From a virus: a stretch of 30,838 nt of DNA. Location of the stretch: positions 1-30,838 of IMG/VR virus record IMGVR_UViG_3300012936_000093; one strand, given 5' to 3'. Numbering within the stretch: position 1 is the stretch's first letter; each line of letters starts with the position of its first letter. Positions 1 through 7,173 of the stretch are shown piece after piece. The notes below the pieces were generated by a model that saw only the letters and a list, made by a program, of their open reading frames with translations, ran no database searches and was not told where the DNA came from. A program made the position numbers and the translations under genes.

Positions 1-513
1 AGTGTTGAGAATACTGTTACCGTCCTGTTGGTATACGACACACTTCTGAGTCTTAAGTGCTATCCGATCCCTCCTGATCGATTCGTAGTCACAGACACCA
101 AGAGGGAATGCTACAAAGAATCGATTGGGCAAGAACCAAGAAGAGAGGGAGGCACCGACACGGAATGCTATGAGGCATCCGACAAGGATACTCCACGATA
201 GACTGGTTCGTCCCTTGTTTCTGTCATAGGGTGGAATTGGAACATAGTAGATAGGAATTTCTTTTCGTAAGTCCTTCCTTCCACTTGTTCTGGCATAGTC
301 GGAGGGATCGTGTACCCAGTCACCGACGAGTTTTCGTGCCACTCCTATGTCCTCGTATGTCGAGACAATCCAAATGGTATCACAACCGGCATGGGCACAT
401 TGATACACAGCATTCTGTATTGCTGATACATTCTTGGATACAGGTGCTATTGTGTCATGCCAGAGTTGACCGTGGTGTGACTTACTATCACTCAGCGGGA
501 TTATCCCAGCCAT
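1..513 (-). CDS. Nucleotidyltransferase-like phage protein, 3' part cut by window edge
   Basis: The frame is open from an ATG at 511-513 to the left edge, giving 171 residues with no stop, so the C-terminus lies outside the window. The protein starts MAGIIPLSDSKS and continues with AIQNAVYQCAHAGCDTIWIV, then GDWVHDP and IPIYYVPIPPYD. The 'A-[IL]-[QE]-x-A-V-x-x-C-A-x-A-G-C-x-T-I-W-I-V' stretch looks like the first Rossmann-like unit of sugar-phosphate nucleotidyltransferases, and I recall proteins of this pattern in T4-like marine phages, where the function is unproven. Its start lies 26 nt inside the end of the preceding gene, so the two are probably translationally coupled. The stretch from about residue 104 (SLSWSILVGCLIAFRVGASL) is fairly hydrophobic. 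The family assignment is an inference; the coding call is firm. Confidence 0.75.
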   Translation of the reverse strand, partial: MAGIIPLSDSKSHHGQLWHDTIAPVSKNVSAIQNAVYQCAHAGCDTIWIVSTYEDIGVARKLVGDWVHDPSDYARTSGRKDLRKEIPIYYVPIPPYDRNKGRTSLSWSILVGCLIAFRVGASLSSWFLPNRFFVAFPLGVCDYESIRRDRIALKTQKCVVYQQDGNSILNT

Positions 514-1312
514 GTGATTCTCGTAATTCTTCTTCTTCAAATGGACTTCCTAGTAGTTTCTCAACTGAATCATTATATTTCTTTTCCCTTGCTTTGTTAA
601 GGTAGTCATCAGTGGGGAAACTGATTTTGTCGGTGCTCTCATAAGTCTGGGATGTTAATTCGTGAGTTTGTCTCCCCATCCATTCGAGTTGGATTGCCCT
701 TCGTTTTTGTAGATTCTTTTTATAGTCCATCCCGTTCTTTGAACCAAGTATGCCTGCTTCCTTAAGCATTCTCTTGGTTTTGAGACGGGCATATGCTTCG
801 GAGAACTCGGTGTCGTATAACTGACTTTCTTTAAGTTTGGTAAAACAGCAGATGTCTTTGTTAGGTGAGTGCTGTCTCTTGCCTTTCATATTATTGTAGA
901 AAAGTATCTTGTTTACCAAGTCATGCTCTTCATCAAGAATAACTTCGTGATTGTGTGGTTCGACAAATCGTAAATCGAAGTAATCAAGGACGAGCATTTC
1001 TTTATCCACTTTCCCAACTGGTGGTGGTAGTCCCGATACCTTATTGTCGTTGAAGACGTAGACATGCTCGTATGGTACTCTTACGACGGCATTGTCGGTG
1101 GTGACGACAGCAAGTTTGCCGTCTTCAATTCGTAGGGTATCTATGTTGCCAAGGCAGGGGAACAATCCACGGAAGGAGAGGTGAGTTGCTAACCTGTTCC
1201 ATAAAGGCAAGTTCTCGTCGAATTCGTGGGGACGAATACCAGACGAGTATAAAGGAATGCCCTCTGAGTACGAGAAACAGAGGGCATTAAGTGAGTGTCC
1301 GAGGACAATCAT
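488..1312 (-). CDS. Conserved-type phage protein of unknown function (274 aa)
   Basis: I do not recognise a defined domain. The N-terminus MIVLGHSLNALCFSYSEGIPLYSS has a beta-strand/turn/helix look, like the start of a dinucleotide-binding fold but without the GxGxxG signature. The middle has beta-rich segments (residues about 60-115), including LAVVTTDNAVVRVPYEHVYVFND. The C-terminal 100 residues are charged and helical with many Lys/Glu (DYLNKAREKKYNDSVEKLLG). The ATG overlaps the stop of the ParB-like gene by 4 nt (ATGA), and its own 3' end overlaps the nucleotidyltransferase-like gene by 26 nt. The three genes therefore form a coupled unit behind the promoter at 2468-2496. No membrane segment or signal peptide is evident. 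Confidence 0.75.
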   Translation of the reverse strand: MIVLGHSLNALCFSYSEGIPLYSSGIRPHEFDENLPLWNRLATHLSFRGLFPCLGNIDTLRIEDGKLAVVTTDNAVVRVPYEHVYVFNDNKVSGLPPPVGKVDKEMLVLDYFDLRFVEPHNHEVILDEEHDLVNKILFYNNMKGKRQHSPNKDICCFTKLKESQLYDTEFSEAYARLKTKRMLKEAGILGSKNGMDYKKNLQKRRAIQLEWMGRQTHELTSQTYESTDKISFPTDDYLNKAREKKYNDSVEKLLGSPFEEEELRESHGWDNPAE

Positions 1313-2379
1313 TTACGTTTACTGCTTTTCTTTTTCTTTGCTGCCTTAAGTTTTGTTTTCTTATTCTTCTTATATTCCGGAGAGAATTTCTTTAAAACTG
1401 CTGTCGTCGGAACTTTACCTACATATCCAGATATGATCTCTGCCTCGACCGCTTGACGAAACATCTTCAACAAACCCCTGGCAGCAGAATAGTCAGCATG
1501 GTTGTGGATGTTGCCACCCTCATTTTTTGCCTCGGAAGCAAAACTCTTCAAGGAAGCAACACTAACTCGACTGGAAAACCATTTGCGAAATACGGTGTGG
1601 TATGCCAATGCTGGAACTGACACATAGATCTGAGTCAATCCTCCCAAGAGTTCATTGGGGAATTTAAAACCTATCTCCCGTTTGTGTGTCTTGGCAGCTG
1701 ACATAATCGTATCTACTGCCTGGGCAGCAAAATCCAAATTGTGCTCGGAGAAGGATATAACTTTCTTCAAAGCAACTACACCAACCGAAGGACCGTCTAT
1801 TTTCCCTACAATGCCTCCCGATTCATGAGAGCAATAAACCGAACATCCGATCTCTTCTATCTTTTTGCACAAATCTATTGCCTCTGGGTTTTTGCCATGA
1901 ACCTCGTGGACAAAGATCTCTTCTTTCGTCAAAGGGGTGATGCAAGTGCTATTAACCTTGACGAACTCATTATGAATCTCTGCTTTTGATTCGAATTCCT
2001 TGACACGAACTGGCATTCTTTTTGCTTTTGGGAAAAACATCCTGTAAAGTGCTCTACTGTGATCTCCATCATATAGCAACATATCTCCATTCGGCAAACG
2101 TCCAACGAGAGGTGGATTCCACATGCTGAAATCGAAACCATTTCCGTTTTTGATGAGTTTTTTTATGACAGTATCGCAAGTGTCTCGGTTGATCAATGAT
2201 GGGACATCAATCGAGATTAACTCTATGGAATTCAAGTATGCCTTCAGGGTACTTGATAATTTTTTATCAGGTGCATATTTTAAAGGAAGTTCCCCTCCGT
2301 ATGCTTTGCTCACTTCTTTGGCCAAGTCTTTGACAGAAATTGGACTTCTTGTTATTTTTCTAACTACATTGTTGCTCAT
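1309..2379 (-). CDS. ParB/sulfiredoxin-fold-like protein with lysine-rich tail
   Basis: This 356-aa protein contains a ParB-like domain at about residues 50-130: strand (LISIDVPSLI), a helix, then PPLVGRLPNGDMLLYDGDHSRALYRM and MPVRVKEF. The core GDHSRALY (about 105-112) corresponds to the G[DE]HR-type motif that binds CTP or acts in catalysis in ParB-fold proteins; here Ser replaces the first Arg position. A following KVNSTCITPLTKEEIF segment fits the usual helix after the domain. The last 25 residues are almost all Lys/Ser/Ala, suggesting nucleic-acid contact. The ATG at 2377-2379 is chosen over the upstream TTG at 2383-2385 because AGAAAGGAG ends 6 nt before it. It is the first gene after a consensus promoter. 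Whether it is a nuclease, a transcription factor or a partition-like protein cannot be told from the sequence. Confidence 0.7.
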   Translation of the reverse strand: MSNNVVRKITRSPISVKDLAKEVSKAYGGELPLKYAPDKKLSSTLKAYLNSIELISIDVPSLINRDTCDTVIKKLIKNGNGFDFSMWNPPLVGRLPNGDMLLYDGDHSRALYRMFFPKAKRMPVRVKEFESKAEIHNEFVKVNSTCITPLTKEEIFVHEVHGKNPEAIDLCKKIEEIGCSVYCSHESGGIVGKIDGPSVGVVALKKVISFSEHNLDFAAQAVDTIMSAAKTHKREIGFKFPNELLGGLTQIYVSVPALAYHTVFRKWFSSRVSVASLKSFASEAKNEGGNIHNHADYSAARGLLKMFRQAVEAEIISGYVGKVPTTAVLKKFSPEYKKNKKTKLKAAKKKKSSKRK

Positions 2380-2523
2380 ATGCAACTCCTTTCTTCTACG
2401 GTTAATACCGTTCTTTGGTTATGTATACCCTATTTGATCCTTAAGAGGATATTTTCGGATATGACTTATTATACAGGATCACTTTTATAATGTCAAGCCC
2501 ATGTTTAAAGTTTTTTTCATTTT
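2380..2523 (-). promoter_or_regulatory. Leader region with two short inverted repeats (possible operator or mRNA hairpins)
   Basis: Gene-free 144-nt spacer containing the promoter described separately. Between the start site and the ribosome-binding site lie two small inverted repeats: ACGGT-TAAT-ACCGT (2398-2411) directly before the Shine-Dalgarno, and ATCC-TTAAGA-GGAT (2437-2450). Either could be a leader hairpin or a repressor site. Both arms are only 4-5 bp, so support is modest. Confidence 0.35.
2468..2496 (-). promoter_or_regulatory. Consensus sigma70 promoter
   Basis: On the minus strand TTGACA (2491-2496) is followed after exactly 17 nt by TATAAT (2468-2473). Both hexamers match the bacterial housekeeping sigma consensus perfectly. 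The predicted start is near 2460, about 80 nt before the ATG of the ParB-like gene. A perfect host-type promoter in a T4-like phage is the usual signature of immediate-early transcription by unmodified host RNA polymerase. It is the only promoter of this quality I found. Confidence 0.85.
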
Positions 2524-2709
2524 TTACAAATATTCTGTAAATGGTAAATTTATCATGGAGGAAGCAATGTCGATAAATCCCAGCACAAAATCTATACAGA
2601 GATTATAAACTCCGGTAACGAAATAGTAAACCAAATCGGATATATCTCTACTCAGAATTACAGAAAAAAACAATAACGCCAGTGGCAGACATACTGCCAA
2701 CAGCTTCAC
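2524..2709 (-). CDS. Small two-helix membrane protein, start uncertain
   Basis: The frame from about 2709 to the stop at 2524 encodes two hydrophobic stretches: LLAVCLPLALLFFSVIL, and a longer one beginning LVYYFVTGVYNL and ending near IDIASSMI. The product is probably an inner-membrane protein of about 60 residues. The open frame extends upstream into the preceding gene (to 2856) but that part is antiparallel in character to nothing and simply shadows the DUF3293-like gene. No ATG lies in the non-overlapping part; a GTG at 2707-2709 is the best simple start, with a GGAAGG about 15 nt upstream, and rare ATT starts nearer 2740 are possible. The function is unknown; small membrane proteins at such positions often affect superinfection or lysis timing, but nothing here proves that. 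Confidence 0.5.
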   Translation of the reverse strand: MKLLAVCLPLALLFFSVILSRDISDLVYYFVTGVYNLCIDFVLGFIDIASSMINLPFTEYL

Positions 2710-2752
2710 TGTTTCGTTTGAATGGTCCCTTCCCTCAATCGAAATTTCTTTC

Positions 2753-3346
2753 TTACGATAGATTCCTATTTCTTGTTTCCTCAACAAGTTTAGAAACAGC
2801 CCATTTAGAGTTTTTGGAAAGTTTATCGTATGTTTCCAAATCTTCTTTAAAGGCAAATGGTCTGTTCTTAACTTTGGTCATAAACTCTTCCTCTTCACCC
2901 ATCTTGAGATCTCCTACCTTGATGGTCTTGCCATAAGGGGGGAAATCATTACCCTCTCTAGTACCGATAAGGTAAGCACCTTTAGTACCCTGTGGGATGA
3001 TAAGGACAGAATCTTGTCCGTATTCCTCACCAAACGTTTTAATTGTGTTGATGAAGTCCGGATCGTCTCCTCTGTTAGAAACGAACAAACTTGCCTCTGA
3101 AACCTCCATAGCAGTAGGTTGGGTAAAGTTTTCGATGTATGAACCCTTTACCTTCGTTACTCCATAACCCTTTTTAAGGAGCACTGCCTTGAGGACTCTG
3201 TTGTTCTCGTAATTTTCTTCTTTGCTTCTTTCACCACGAAAACTTGTGATGATAGCACTATCGTGTTCCATCATATGCTTGTAAAGTCTAGACAGAGATG
3301 ACTCTGCTAAAAATTCTCTCCAGTTTTCGTAAATCTTTTTTGTCAT
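2753..3346 (-). CDS. DUF3293-like protein (197 aa), N-terminal WREFL motif
   Basis: The protein reads MTKKIYENWREFLAESS, then a region DSAIITSFRGERSKEENYENNRVLKAVLLKKGYGVTKVKG. This is the pattern of the DUF3293 family (an AIIT strand, N-x2-L-x2-L helix, G-[YF]-x-V-x-x-V-x-G strand). A second conserved-looking part follows: EASLFVSNRG, FGEEYGQDSVLIIPQGTKGAYLIGT. The biochemical role of the family is not known to me. The short NWREFL segment at the extreme N-terminus recurs on many marine T4-like phage proteins, which is recollection rather than a search. The ATG at 3344-3346 is chosen over a TTG at 3361 because it forms an ATGA overlap with the GroES stop and has GAGG 7 nt upstream. Confidence 0.7.
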   Translation of the reverse strand: MTKKIYENWREFLAESSLSRLYKHMMEHDSAIITSFRGERSKEENYENNRVLKAVLLKKGYGVTKVKGSYIENFTQPTAMEVSEASLFVSNRGDDPDFINTIKTFGEEYGQDSVLIIPQGTKGAYLIGTREGNDFPPYGKTIKVGDLKMGEEEEFMTKVKNRPFAFKEDLETYDKLSKNSKWAVSKLVEETRNRNLS

Positions 3347-3615
3347 TTCGTTACCTCGCAAAGAACGTAATTTGCTTGTAATAAATAGTGTTCTTCGCCT
3401 TCAATATCCACTTTGCGTAACATATTGGACTCTGCCACAATGTGATTGCCTACAGAAAATTCTTCTTCGACAGACTTGTGAACTGCCAATATCTTTGCAA
3501 TTGTGAACTCTTTCATTGGCCTGTAGTCGTCAGGAAGAAGGACGGCAGGTTTATCATCCTGCTCGTCTTCTACCAATTCAACTAATAGGTGTCTGTTTTT
3601 GGGAGATACTTTCAT
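3343..3615 (-). CDS. GroES-like co-chaperonin
   Basis: A 90-residue Cpn10 protein: N-terminal strand RHLLVELVED, the characteristic VLLPDDYRPMKEFTIAKILAV segment, VGNHIVAESNMLRKV, and C-terminal HYLLQANYVLCEV closing the barrel. The length matches GroES (about 95 aa). The region that forms the GroEL-binding mobile loop (about residues 16-26, EDEQDDKPAVL) is short and acidic compared with bacterial GroES. Phage Cpn10 proteins such as T4 gp31 replace host GroES on host GroEL to fold phage proteins, classically the major capsid protein. No GroEL gene is in the window. ATGA overlaps link it to both neighbours. Confidence 0.85.
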   Translation of the reverse strand: MKVSPKNRHLLVELVEDEQDDKPAVLLPDDYRPMKEFTIAKILAVHKSVEEEFSVGNHIVAESNMLRKVDIEGEEHYLLQANYVLCEVTK

Positions 3616-3905
3616 CGTACACCTCTCTTCACAACATCATATAGGTCAGTCAGTTGTTCCCAATCTGTCTCATCCTTGAGCATGCGATATGCCTTCATAG
3701 CAAGTTTAATTTCCTGCTTATCCAGCCACCCATTCTCAACATAGTTTGTTTTAAGGTCTTTTTTCTGGTCCTTGAAAGGTTGAATACAATCATCAATTGA
3801 GGCAACTGATTTAATATAATTGATAATCCTCTCTTCTTTCGAGACATCATCTTCTTGCTTATGTTCTTCAAAGTTAGGTCTTACTACTTTAAATGTTTTT
3901 CCCAT
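3612..3905 (-). CDS. Small helical protein of unknown function, GapR-like pattern
   Basis: 97 residues, nearly all predicted helix and strongly charged. Residues about 26-75 (IINYIKSVASIDDCIQPFKDQKKDLK, then ENGWLDKQEIKLAMKAYRMLK) have the spacing of the GapR/DUF2312 DNA-binding fold: a helix, an E/D-K-K-D-L-K turn, a G-[WF]-[DL] break and a second helix. That resemblance is by eye and may be coincidental. The gene begins 9 nt after the RNR stop with a GTAGGAG ribosome-binding site, and ends in an ATGA overlap with GroES, so it belongs to the same transcript. Confidence 0.7.
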   Translation of the reverse strand: MGKTFKVVRPNFEEHKQEDDVSKEERIINYIKSVASIDDCIQPFKDQKKDLKTNYVENGWLDKQEIKLAMKAYRMLKDETDWEQLTDLYDVVKRGVR

Positions 3906-3914
3906 TACTTACTC

Positions 3915-5789
3915 CTACTTTACTTCACAGGCACCACCAGCACATGCTAGTTCACCTGATAGGTTGGTATTATCGTCATCTTCGACTACAAAACGTAAAT
4001 CAATTGACGATAATGATTTTATCATACTTTTGTATGTATTTTTATCACAATCTTCAAAAGGTGCTTGAACATATGTTCCACCGTCGTACGGAAGGATAGA
4101 TAGTCCATTAAAGTGTTCTCTATTTTTCCACATCCATTCTCCCACTGTTTCCCAATCACCCTCTTTTACGGATACCGTAGCAGAGATGTTGTGAGTGTTC
4201 TGCCCTTTTTTGTGACCTGGTTGTACCCAATTCTGGTTAAACCACTTCACCCTCTCCAGGAGGTCTAGAGCATCTTCGTGCCTCAGTATCGCACCTTCTG
4301 GTGCTTTTTGAGGAATACTGATTACTGCTGTGTCGTGAGGTCGGAAGTATTCATCTTCAATCAATTCCGGATGCCACTTGGCAAGATAAGAATAGATTGC
4401 TTCATTCTTTCCGACACGAATACGACGAATGTAATAATCATTGTGCCATGCATGTATACCAGAACTACAACCCAATGTCAAGGAAGAAGTTCCAGCAGGT
4501 TTAATTGTAGTAACACGGGCAGCAGGTTTGATACCAATGAGACTAGAAATTCTCTTATTCTCGTCAATGGCTGCTTGTGCTGCTGCTTGTAAGTCGTACT
4601 GCTGTGCTTTACCGGAACCAATTCCTGTGAGTCCAACTCCCAATAGAGCATCTTTCTCTGTGGTCTTTTTCCAAATGGATCGAAGATAGTGAAAGTCGGT
4701 GTATCCTGCTTGAAGGGTGCCGATAAATGCTGCTGCTGCGGTTCTCTCTTCCAAATCTTCTTGACTTTCGATATTGGAAACATTCACTTCACATAAATTA
4801 CAGAACTGAAATGGTCTTAGTCCAATTTCACAACATGGGTTTGTACCCCACTCTTTGTCGTTAGAGAGATAAATTCCTGGTTCTCCACTGTTGGAGAGTT
4901 GAATTTTCTTCCACAAGTCCATAAAGAATGACTTTTTAACTTGGTGACGAAGGAGGACAGCACTGTTGTTTGCTCTTCCTCGTTGTGGATTTGTTTCCCA
5001 CCAATTGCCAAACTTGCAAGAAATCATCTCCTCATCGTCAGCAGAAAATAAAGATATAAGAGCAGCACGACGAATACCGCCACCAAGAACCGCATCCGCA
5101 ATATGACAGATAATATCATGTACCTCAATTGACGAAAGTTGTTCACCATCTTGTTTCTCGTTTAGAATAGACTTAATTTGTCGAATACAAATCTTTAAAG
5201 GTTCGGGTCCTGGTGCTTTACCACCAGAAGTAACTAGCTTTGCTCCCTTGGGACGGATATCTGAGAAATCAAAATTAATCTCTGCTCCACCAGTGAAGTA
5301 AGATTTCATGAGATATTTCACAGCATCTGCCCAACCTTCGATGGAGTCACTGACTAAAAACCTGCGAGTCCTATCTCTTCTTGGTTTTCTAATTTCTGGT
5401 AGTTTCTCGACGTGATGCTTCTGGACCGAATACCCAACACCTGTGCCTCCTAGAAGTAGAAATAGTGTTTCTCCAAATGCTCTCCAGTCGTCAATAGGGA
5501 TGAAGGCACAATTATACACACGATTTGGAGAAATCTCAATTGGTTTGCCACCAAATTGTAATGACCGCATCGAAGGTAAAATCTTTTTGTCATAGACAAG
5601 TTTATAAACTCTCTCAATCTCCAGTTTTAATTCCGGATATTTCCTTTGGTGCATCTCTTTGTTACGAGTTACAATCTCGTCCCAGGTCTCTCTTCTGCCC
5701 AAAGTTTCGTTATATTTTGCGTATTTCATGAACACTGTGATGTCACTTAAGATACTTGCTGCTACCCCTGATTCTGTTTCGTCGGTCAT
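3915..5789 (-). CDS. nrdJ: Adenosylcobalamin-dependent (class II) ribonucleotide reductase
   Basis: A 624-aa monomeric class II enzyme that reduces ribonucleoside triphosphates using B12. Visible signatures: PSMRSLQFGG and NRVYNCAF with the active-site Cys at about 94; GGTGVGYSVQ at 114-123; NPCCEIGLRPFQFCNLCEVN at 317-336, giving the radical-site Cys (about 319), catalytic Glu (about 321) and the second redox Cys (about 330, 11 residues later, the same spacing as C408/C419 of the Lactobacillus leichmannii enzyme); KPAGTSSLTLG at about 431; and a C-terminal C-x4-C (616, 621) that passes reducing equivalents. It is shorter than the 739-aa Lactobacillus protein, as phage versions often are. The start at 5787-5789 (MTDETESG) has AGGAG 8 nt upstream; an in-frame ATG at 5828 lies inside the helicase gene and is rejected. 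Expected to need B12 from the host. Confidence 0.95.
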   Translation of the reverse strand: MTDETESGVAASILSDITVFMKYAKYNETLGRRETWDEIVTRNKEMHQRKYPELKLEIERVYKLVYDKKILPSMRSLQFGGKPIEISPNRVYNCAFIPIDDWRAFGETLFLLLGGTGVGYSVQKHHVEKLPEIRKPRRDRTRRFLVSDSIEGWADAVKYLMKSYFTGGAEINFDFSDIRPKGAKLVTSGGKAPGPEPLKICIRQIKSILNEKQDGEQLSSIEVHDIICHIADAVLGGGIRRAALISLFSADDEEMISCKFGNWWETNPQRGRANNSAVLLRHQVKKSFFMDLWKKIQLSNSGEPGIYLSNDKEWGTNPCCEIGLRPFQFCNLCEVNVSNIESQEDLEERTAAAAFIGTLQAGYTDFHYLRSIWKKTTEKDALLGVGLTGIGSGKAQQYDLQAAAQAAIDENKRISSLIGIKPAARVTTIKPAGTSSLTLGCSSGIHAWHNDYYIRRIRVGKNEAIYSYLAKWHPELIEDEYFRPHDTAVISIPQKAPEGAILRHEDALDLLERVKWFNQNWVQPGHKKGQNTHNISATVSVKEGDWETVGEWMWKNREHFNGLSILPYDGGTYVQAPFEDCDKNTYKSMIKSLSSIDLRFVVEDDDNTNLSGELACAGGACEVK

Positions 5790-5800
5790 ACTGATTTCTC

Positions 5801-7171
5801 CTATATTTTGTCTTTTAAAGATTTCCATTTTTCGGCAAGTGCTTTTGCCTTTTTTCTGTCGGATTGCTCTTCAACCATAGCAATTGTTTCACCATTGTTT
5901 TTAAGAACTTCTAGATATACTTTTGAGGTGTCTATCTTCATAGGCAAGACGAATCCATCTGGTCCGTTTCTGTTTTTAGCAACGAACATCAGACCTGTGT
6001 CTGCCTGTTTATCTTCCGGTGTTCGAGAGATAGAAATTATGAAGTCTGCTGGAAAACACTTGTTAAATGCCTCACTTATAGACTCCATAGTGATTACTTC
6101 AGCATTTAAAGCACCTCGGTTTGTTTGCGATGCAGTCCAGACTGGACACTTGTATATCATCGCAGTACCTCGAAGTGTTTCATAAATTTCTTCCAACTCG
6201 TTTCTCTTTTCTTTCAGATATGAAGCAGGTTTGAGTAAATCTCCGTAATCTACTAATACCAAATCTACCTTAAAGTCTTCCCGATCTTTCAACGACTCCA
6301 GATGATTTCTTATCGTCTGGACTGTTGCCGTTTTTGTCGGGTATTCTTTAATTATGAGATTGCCGATAGAAGAGGAAGTTAATTTTTCATAAATATCATC
6401 TTTTAAGTGAAAAAGTGATTTGAGTGCAAACCCAGTGATGGCAGCATCGAAGCGAGAGGCAACAACTGTGTCGGCAAGCTCCAGTGTATAATATACTACA
6501 TTTAAACCATTTAGCAGTGCTTGTGCTCCAAGGTGGACGAGTGCCATTGATTTTCCAGCACCTGTAGGTGCTACAACTACACCAAGTTCACCAGATCCGA
6601 GTCCACCACCGGTGATCCGATCTACTTCACCCCATCCGGTGGAAATTGGATTTCTTGCCTTGACCTCAAATCTTTTTTCGAAGTCTTTCATATAATCATA
6701 TCCGGCATTATTGGTACTGCCCAATTTGAATGCTTCGTCTAATATCGTCTTTACATCGTCAAGTTCCTCGTCTCCTTTTAATTTCTGTGCTGCTTTTACA
6801 AAACCCTCTTTAATCTTCTGTCGTCGGCAAAAGGTGAGTGCTTCATCTTTAATGTATCCATCGTCGTTTGCTTTTTCATCTGCTAGGCATCGGGCAAAGA
6901 AGGTTCTAACTCTATTCTGAGTTACTTCCGACTCTTCGTCTAATTTGTTCATCACCTCTGTTTCCATAATGGTTTTTCCAGGATGGGAAGAGTACTTTTG
7001 CTTATAGTCAAATATAAGTTTGATAAAAACCTGCAAGTGTTTAGACTCAAAGTAATTTACGTCTAATACTTCCGTTATTTGATCGCAAAAGGATCTCTCA
7101 CGGAACATAATGGAGGCAAGCTTTTCTTGAAACGATGGACTAAATTTAGAAAAATTCTTTATTTCTGTCAT
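5801..7171 (-). CDS. Replicative DNA helicase, DnaB/T4 gp41-like
   Basis: 456 residues. A helical N-terminal domain (1-150) precedes a RecA-fold motor: STGWGEVDRITGGGLGSGELGVVV, Walker A APTGAGKS (201-208), the strand VVYYTLEL, Walker B VDLVLVDYGDLL (302-312), and WTASQTNR (sensor Q/R) followed by ISEAFNKCFPADFIISI with an R-finger-like region. This layout is typical of hexameric 5'-3' helicases of the DnaB/gp41 group, which unwind DNA ahead of the polymerase and recruit the primase. No primase gene is visible in the window. Its ribosome-binding site (AGGAGGG) lies within the last codons of the exonuclease gene; the two genes are 2 nt apart, and the RNR gene follows 11 nt after its stop. Confidence 0.9.
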   Translation of the reverse strand: MTEIKNFSKFSPSFQEKLASIMFRERSFCDQITEVLDVNYFESKHLQVFIKLIFDYKQKYSSHPGKTIMETEVMNKLDEESEVTQNRVRTFFARCLADEKANDDGYIKDEALTFCRRQKIKEGFVKAAQKLKGDEELDDVKTILDEAFKLGSTNNAGYDYMKDFEKRFEVKARNPISTGWGEVDRITGGGLGSGELGVVVAPTGAGKSMALVHLGAQALLNGLNVVYYTLELADTVVASRFDAAITGFALKSLFHLKDDIYEKLTSSSIGNLIIKEYPTKTATVQTIRNHLESLKDREDFKVDLVLVDYGDLLKPASYLKEKRNELEEIYETLRGTAMIYKCPVWTASQTNRGALNAEVITMESISEAFNKCFPADFIISISRTPEDKQADTGLMFVAKNRNGPDGFVLPMKIDTSKVYLEVLKNNGETIAMVEEQSDRKKAKALAEKWKSLKDKI

Positions 7172-7173
7172 AT

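Noticed and set aside
285-605. Plus-strand ORF of 106 aa at the left edge
   Set aside because: It lies antisense to two minus-strand genes with good starts and family patterns; its composition (Arg/His/Ser rich) is that of a shadow frame.
2123-2437. Plus-strand 104-aa ORF with a hydrophobic C-terminus
   Set aside because: Antisense to the ParB-like gene and its leader; the hydrophobic look arises from the AT-rich complement.
2518-2545. Inverted repeat TTTACA/TGTAAA near the end of the small membrane protein gene
   Set aside because: The 6-bp AT-only stem is followed by A, not T, on the transcribed strand, so it is not a convincing terminator.
5790-5828. Upstream ATG giving 13 more residues on the ribonucleotide reductase
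   Set aside because: It starts within the helicase gene without a ribosome-binding site, whereas the ATG at 5789 has AGGAG at good spacing.
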